A DNA stretch of 64,000 nucleotides, from positions 124,001-188,000 of the forward strand of contig JAFDYV010000006.1 in NCBI GenBank assembly GCA_018267275.1. The letters run 5' to 3'. The notes below the pieces were generated by a model that was not told the DNA's origin, searched no databases, and saw nothing but the letters and a program-made list of their open reading frames with translations. This stretch comes from Bacteroidota bacterium (GTDB lineage Bacteria; Bacteroidota; Bacteroidia; Cytophagales; Cyclobacteriaceae). This document shows positions 60,288 through 64,000 of the stretch, in pieces; within the stretch, counting starts at the first letter, position 1; the number at the start of each line of letters is the position of its first letter. A program made the position numbers and the translations under genes.

Positions 60288-60685
60288 TCAATGGTTAGTC
60301 TCGTTAGGCTTGCGGCAAAACATCGCTGACATTGAAATCATTGAATTCAGCATCTTGCCAATAGATATGCATCGATTTGTTAGTTCAGTTGACATTTCGT
60401 TTGGAATGTATCCGCATGTCGTTGCGATTTCAATCCAATGCTGAGTTTCCAATTGTTCTCCATCCGCGTCAGTCAGCTTGCTAACGAAGTGCTTTTCATA
60501 TCGCCTTTTGCCCCAGGCCTCAGCAATCTGTGCCCCTATTGACCTAGATGACCTTCTAACTTGGTCAGTTAAAGAGTAGGTTTCTTCTCGCGGAAAGCTT
60601 TTAGAATATTCAAAGATTCCTTTGCCAAATGCTGAGCATATTTATAGACTTCCAAGTGTTTATAACTCTCGGCAAACTCCATCAT
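60288..60685 (-). pseudogene. Frameshifted four-helix-bundle (23S rRNA intervening-sequence type) gene
   Basis: Reading from ATGATG at 60685: MEFAESYKHLEVYKYAQHLA, then ESLNILKAF in one frame, and, one base out, FPREETYSLTDQVRRSSRSI, IAEAWGKRRYEKHFVSKLTD, QLETQHWIEIATTCGYI to a stop at 60288. This is the four-helix-bundle (S23/IVP) protein family, with a single-nt deletion near 60593. The total of 398 nt is one short of a multiple of three, which agrees. It fills most of the 512-nt gap between the M14 peptidase and the haem-binding gene. Either a pseudogene or, less likely, a programmed-frameshift gene. Confidence 0.85.
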
Positions 60686-60753
60686 AAACGTCTTTACCAA
60701 TCACTTCTGACCAGTAACCTTTTACCAATTTCCAGTTACTAAAAGTAATGAAA

Positions 60754-61191
60754 CTACTTTAGACTACCTGCCCAGTCGGCCATGGCCTTTGCTTGCTCCG
60801 AAGTAAGTTGTGCGTCTTTGTGAATCCATACGTAACTACCCAACGGCATCCAACCGTTGCTAGCTGCATCTTCGATTTCTTCAAACTTGTGCTTGGCCTT
60901 CTTTTCGGGGTAAGTGCCGTACTCTGAAAAGTTCAAGTGCTTTTTCCCGTCATTGATGTGGCTTTGCATCCACCACCCAATGGGTTGAATGTTGGCATAC
61001 CACGGGTAATTGGTTTTGTTACTATGGCAGTCGTAACACGAGTGCTGCAAAGTTGCGTGCACTTCAGCCGGCACCTTGTATACCTTCGAAACTTCATTCG
61101 GTCCTAAAGCCTCGCCATCATTCCGGTTGGGCCTTACGAATTGAATGACTATCACGATCAACGCCAAGGCAATCAGTACTTTTCTCGCCAT
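60754..61191 (-). CDS. Haem-binding-domain protein (CxxCH), exported
   Basis: A 145-residue protein with an N-terminal signal-anchor (MARKVLIALALIVIVIQFVR) and one c-type haem motif Cys52-Tyr-Asp-Cys55-His56, followed by NKTNYPWYANIQPIGWWMQS and a KKHLNFSEYG segment. It matches the Haem_bd (PF14376) domain of Bacteroidota. It is probably a periplasmic electron-transfer or sensing protein. The ATG at 61191 excludes 14 unrelated residues of a longer frame. No cytochrome-maturation gene is in view. Confidence 0.9.
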   Translation of the reverse strand: MARKVLIALALIVIVIQFVRPNRNDGEALGPNEVSKVYKVPAEVHATLQHSCYDCHSNKTNYPWYANIQPIGWWMQSHINDGKKHLNFSEYGTYPEKKAKHKFEEIEDAASNGWMPLGSYVWIHKDAQLTSEQAKAMADWAGSLK

Positions 61192-61282
61192 AACTTTTGA
61201 GTTTAATACCGAAAGTTCGACAGCGGGGGCCATTATTCCAACAATTTTAGCTTTGAGGCTTCTTTAAAACATTGCGTTTCAA

Positions 61283-61290
61283 TACCTTTG
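61283..61290 (+). promoter_or_regulatory. -7 promoter element before the 171-residue unknown gene
   Basis: TACCTTTG matches TAnnTTTG. It overlaps the TTG at 61288, so that TTG cannot be the start; translation probably begins at GTG 61306 or TTG 61309. Confidence 0.5.
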
Positions 61291-61305
61291 CGAAACCCTT
61301 TACCA

Positions 61306-61821
61306 GTGTTGCGAAAATTTTTTCCGCTGGACAAAAACTACTTACTCGAAGAAGCCCAGCTGCTTCTGAAAGATCAGTTGCTCTATCACCTTTTCGATCG
61401 CGTAAAGCAAGCCTACGAACAACAACAAAATCCGCTGGGTTTGCAAGATCGTTTCAGCTTACAAATCAAGAACTACAAACTTTTGAACTTAGAACCCCTT
61501 GAAGAGTTTTATTATCAACTCGCAGGCGTGTACCGTTTTAAGTGGGGTGATAGTCAACTGGAGTTTGTATGGGACGGCCGCGATCACCTGGACAAGTACA
61601 AAGAAGATTGGTCCAAGTTCTTCCACAACTCTATTGAGCGCTTTTGCGAGCAAGATTTATTCGTCCAAGCTGTGCTTGACATCACCGTTTTCTTGCCGAG
61701 CCAACAGCATCCGAAACAACAAGTCTCCAGCATGGCCACGCGCATGCAGCAATTTATGATGCAGCAATTCCATGTAAAACTGCACAAAAGCAAAGGGCTG
61801 GTGAATCTAAAGGTGGCGTAA
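61306..61821 (+). CDS. Protein of unknown function
   Basis: About 171 residues from the GTG at 61306 (MLRKFFPLDKNYLLEEAQLL). It has no signal peptide, membrane segment or recognised domain. The sequence is charged with many Gln and Phe/Tyr residues (VYRFKWGDSQLEFVWDGRDH; MATRMQQFMMQQFHVKLHKS). The first ATG is far inside, so a GTG or TTG start is assumed; the first in-frame TTG lies in the promoter. It lies 48 nt before the FMN glutamate-synthase-like gene, with its own promoter. Confidence 0.6.
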   Translation: MLRKFFPLDKNYLLEEAQLLLKDQLLYHLFDRVKQAYEQQQNPLGLQDRFSLQIKNYKLLNLEPLEEFYYQLAGVYRFKWGDSQLEFVWDGRDHLDKYKEDWSKFFHNSIERFCEQDLFVQAVLDITVFLPSQQHPKQQVSSMATRMQQFMMQQFHVKLHKSKGLVNLKVA

Positions 61822-61841
61822 CGCCAGTTCGTTTTTTATTT

Positions 61842-61849
61842 TATCTTTG
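61842..61849 (+). promoter_or_regulatory. -7 promoter element before the FMN-binding glutamate-synthase-like gene
   Basis: TATCTTTG matches TAnnTTTG, 20 nt before the ATG at 61870. It is identical to the -7 boxes of rplC and rpsH. No TTG at -33. Confidence 0.55.
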
Positions 61850-61869
61850 ATTGTCAACTCCTTGTAATT

Positions 61870-63462
61870 ATGAGAAAGATATTCATCCTCGCCAGTATTA
61901 TTATTACCGCACTAATTCTCCTTTGGTCATATTTTTGGATCAACGCGTTGTTTGCGTTTTTGTTGATAGGGCCCATCATCTACATGGGCGTGGTAGATAT
62001 GGTGCAGACGAAACAGTCTATTAGGCGCAATTTTCCAATAGCGGGGCGGTTGCGCTATGTATTTGAAGACTTGCGCCCCAAGATTCAACAATATTTTGTT
62101 GAAAGTGATACCGATGGTGCGCCCATTAATCGCAACGAGCGATCGGTGATTTACCAAAGAGCCAAAAAGCAAATTGATACCGTACCTTTTGGAACACAAT
62201 TAGATGTGTACGCAGAAGGCTACGAATGGATTACACACTCGATCGCTCCAAAAGACTTTCACAAGATGAATCACAGTCCGCGGGTGAAGTTTGGGGGCAG
62301 GGAATGTAAACAACCCTACGACATGAGCGTGCTGAACGTATCTGCGATGAGCTTTGGCTCACTGAGTAAGAATGCCATTTTGGCTTTGAATGCCGGTGCC
62401 AAAATCGGGGGGTTCGCACACAACACAGGAGAAGGTGGCTTGAGCCCTTACCACTTAGAGCCTGGCGGTGACGTGATTTGGCAAATCGGCACCGGTTACT
62501 TTGGTGCCCGCACCGAAGACGGAAATTTTTCTGACGCTGCCTTTCAGAAAAATGCTACCCGACCGAATGTGAAGATGATTGAGATCAAGCTCTCGCAAGG
62601 AGCGAAGCCTGGTCACGGTGGCATTTTGCCAGCTGCAAAAAACACTGCAGAAATCGCTGCCATCCGATTGGTAAAGGCAGGCACCACTGTTTTTTCACCA
62701 CCATTCCACAGCGCTTTCTCTACCCCAAAAGAGTTGATTCTGTTTGTGAAAAAACTTAGGGAGCTTTCCGGAGGTAAACCTGTAGGCTTTAAGCTTTGTG
62801 TAGGAAGAAAAAGTGAATTTCTGTCCATTTGTAAAGCAATGGTACAACTAAACACCTATCCGGATTTCATCACGGTGGATGGAGGCGAAGGCGGCACAGG
62901 CGCTGCCCCGCCGGAGTTTACCAACTTTGTTGGAATGCCGTTGTTGGACGCACTCGCTTTTGTTGACAATGCCCTGCGTGGCTTTGGCATCCGCAACGAA
63001 ATGAAATTGATTGCATCCGGAAAAATCTTAACGGGCTTCCACATGGTGCGCGCCATGGCACTAGGTGCAGATACATGCAATTGTGCACGCGCGATGATGA
63101 TGGCCTTGGGGTGTATACAAGCACTCGAGTGTAATAAAAATACCTGTCCTACTGGCGTAGCCACACAAGACCCTTACTTTATGAAGGGGTTAGTGGTCGA
63201 AGACAAAAAAGTGCGCGTTGCAAACTACCACAAAAATACGGTGGAAAGTTTTGTTGAGTTGATAGGTGCTGCCGGAATTGACCATCCAGACAAGATCAAT
63301 CGCACCCATGTTTATCGGAGGGTATTTATGAACATGGTAAAAACCTACGAAGAAATCTACCCAACTATTCCCGAAGGCTGCCTATTGGAGGGTGGCGATG
63401 TGCCTTTTGACTATGAAGATTACATGAAGAAGGCCGGTGTGGAGAGTTTTGAAGTGGAATAA
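61870..63462 (+). CDS. FMN-binding glutamate-synthase-family protein
   Basis: A 530-residue protein with an N-terminal membrane segment (KIFILASIIITALILLWSYF) and a glutamate-synthase alpha-subunit-type FMN barrel. Visible motifs: MSVLNVSAMSFGSLSKNAIL, HNTGEGGLSPYHLEPGGDV, AKPGHGGILPAAKNTAE and the Fe-S-cluster region starting with Cys403 and Cys405 and ending CNKNTCPTGVA. It lacks the N-terminal glutaminase and is membrane-linked, so it is not GltB. Such proteins are common in Bacteroidota and are annotated as FMN-binding glutamate synthase; the natural substrate is uncertain. Confidence 0.85.
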   Translation: MRKIFILASIIITALILLWSYFWINALFAFLLIGPIIYMGVVDMVQTKQSIRRNFPIAGRLRYVFEDLRPKIQQYFVESDTDGAPINRNERSVIYQRAKKQIDTVPFGTQLDVYAEGYEWITHSIAPKDFHKMNHSPRVKFGGRECKQPYDMSVLNVSAMSFGSLSKNAILALNAGAKIGGFAHNTGEGGLSPYHLEPGGDVIWQIGTGYFGARTEDGNFSDAAFQKNATRPNVKMIEIKLSQGAKPGHGGILPAAKNTAEIAAIRLVKAGTTVFSPPFHSAFSTPKELILFVKKLRELSGGKPVGFKLCVGRKSEFLSICKAMVQLNTYPDFITVDGGEGGTGAAPPEFTNFVGMPLLDALAFVDNALRGFGIRNEMKLIASGKILTGFHMVRAMALGADTCNCARAMMMALGCIQALECNKNTCPTGVATQDPYFMKGLVVEDKKVRVANYHKNTVESFVELIGAAGIDHPDKINRTHVYRRVFMNMVKTYEEIYPTIPEGCLLEGGDVPFDYEDYMKKAGVESFEVE

Positions 63463-63579
63463 AAATTTCAGATTCTTTTCAACTGTTCGTCAAAAGGTTA
63501 ATTGTCCACTTGTCGTCCCACGGAAATTTCCAATAACACATCTTTTGTTTAACTTTCGATTTCAAAAAAAGAATAAAGG

Positions 63580-64000
63580 TTGAAAAAAATCATTCTTGGC
63601 TCGGTACTTTGTATAGTAACTTTCGGGCTATTTTCTCAAAGTGTCTTGGATAAGAAACCGACCGTTCAACAGGGACAGAGTTTTACGTCACTGCTCGAGC
63701 AGGTGGAGCAAACAAGCAACGTTCACTTTTTCTTTTTGCCGGAATGGTTCAACGCGATCAAGATCGAAAAAAACTATGAACAAGAGTCTTTACGATTGAT
63801 ATTAAACGACCTGTTCGTTGGCACTGATTTCACTTACATTGAATTTAACGAAAATACCATCGTTTTCATTAGAGATCCTAGACAAGCAATAGAGCGCACA
63901 CAACTGTTGACTGAGGCAGTCAATGAAAGAAAAAAAATTGAGACGCTAACCTTTGGTCAATCTACGGCCCGTCAAAAAAGTGTAACGCTGTCTGGCTTTG
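63580..64000 (+). CDS. Start of a TonB-receptor-like gene with an N-terminal secretin/STN domain (runs off the right edge)
   Basis: Begins at TTG 63580, preceded by AAAGG; 140 residues are seen. Signal MKKIILGSVLCIVTFGLFSQ, then an STN/secretin-like segment (QSFTSLLEQVEQTSNVHFFF; SLRLILNDLFVGTDFTYIEF; ENTIVFIRD) of the kind that precedes TonB receptors under FecR-type or anti-sigma control. A carboxypeptidase-type strand (KSVTLSGF) starts at the edge. The barrel cannot be seen, so the receptor identity is inferred. Confidence 0.65.
   Translation, partial: MKKIILGSVLCIVTFGLFSQSVLDKKPTVQQGQSFTSLLEQVEQTSNVHFFFLPEWFNAIKIEKNYEQESLRLILNDLFVGTDFTYIEFNENTIVFIRDPRQAIERTQLLTEAVNERKKIETLTFGQSTARQKSVTLSGF

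Noticed and set aside
60250..60444. Plus-strand 64-codon frame after the M14 gene
   Set aside because: It is the reverse of the four-helix-bundle pseudogene, which has recognisable family motifs; no signal or domain on the plus strand.
1..64000. tRNA, rRNA, IS elements or prophage
   Set aside because: No cloverleaf-like stems with CCA/anticodon context, rRNA segments, transposase frames or phage structural genes were recognised by eye; absence cannot be proven without a search.

Overview
The window looks like a chromosomal segment from a Bacteroidota bacterium, probably of the order Cytophagales. The case rests on several things seen together: start codons preceded by A/T-rich sequence rather than a Shine-Dalgarno motif, promoters of the Bacteroidota type (TTG, about 19 nt, TAnnTTTG), an Oar-type TonB-dependent receptor, carboxypeptidase-like regulatory domains, a CusA-type pump fused to a TolC-like domain, a mutL-rhomboid-rhomboid run, an OmpA/PD40 lipoprotein-like protein, SUMF1 and FAS1 proteins, and a bacterial kynurenine pathway. 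No rRNA, tRNA, CRISPR array or complete insertion sequence was seen.

Bases 1-10917 (minus strand) are the S10-spc ribosomal protein operon: rplC, rplD, rplW, rplB, rpsS, rplV, rpsC, rplP, rpmC, rpsQ, rplN, rplX, rplE, rpsN, rpsH, rplF, rplR, rpsE, rpmD, rplO, secY and the start of map, which runs off the left edge. A near-perfect promoter precedes rplC. A second one, with a 17-bp palindrome in its spacer, lies inside the operon before rpsH. rpsJ is not upstream of rplC.

Bases 11143-19850 hold a DoxX-like protein, a FecCD-type permease with its ATPase (metal, siderophore or cobamide uptake), an amidase lipoprotein translationally coupled to a CHASE2-like membrane protein, and an amt-porin pair for ammonium. 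Bases 19855-23841 hold a probable peptidoglycan-peptide/D-amino-acid operon (serine hydrolase, DUF1611 P-loop protein, toxin-antitoxin pair with a nonsense-mutated toxin, dipeptide epimerase) in which neighbouring genes overlap.

Bases 23900-30311 hold small secreted proteins, rlmN, a VIT1-type metal transporter, and mutL followed by two rhomboid proteases. Bases 30448-39230 read pnuC, nadR, a small exported protein, an outer membrane porin, a 1443-residue RND pump fused to a TolC-like channel, and its periplasmic adaptor: NAD salvage followed by heavy-metal efflux.

Bases 39277-50083 hold a CPBP protease, a SUMF1-type lipoprotein-like protein and a split kynurenine-degradation cluster: HAAO, DinB-like, kynureninase and kynurenine monooxygenase on the plus strand, with an SDR and a 2-aminomuconate-semialdehyde-type aldehyde dehydrogenase on the minus strand. 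Two more toxin-antitoxin pairs and an OmpA protein are mixed in. Bases 50133-57499 hold an MltF-like lytic transglycosylase and an operon of Oar receptor, DUF4397 lipoprotein and two-domain FAS1 lipoprotein. Bases 57683-64000 hold an M14 carboxypeptidase, a frameshifted four-helix-bundle gene, a haem-binding-domain protein, an unknown protein, an FMN-binding glutamate-synthase-type protein, and the start of a secretin/TonB-receptor-like gene.

The most notable patterns are: (1) three toxin-antitoxin pairs, two of them joined by stop/start overlap to a downstream metabolic gene and all three with a -7-like box exactly 5 nt before the antitoxin ATG, which predicts leaderless mRNA; (2) the internal spc promoter with its palindrome; (3) the CusA-TolC fusion; (4) heptanucleotide repeats, one set inside the kynurenine monooxygenase coding sequence.
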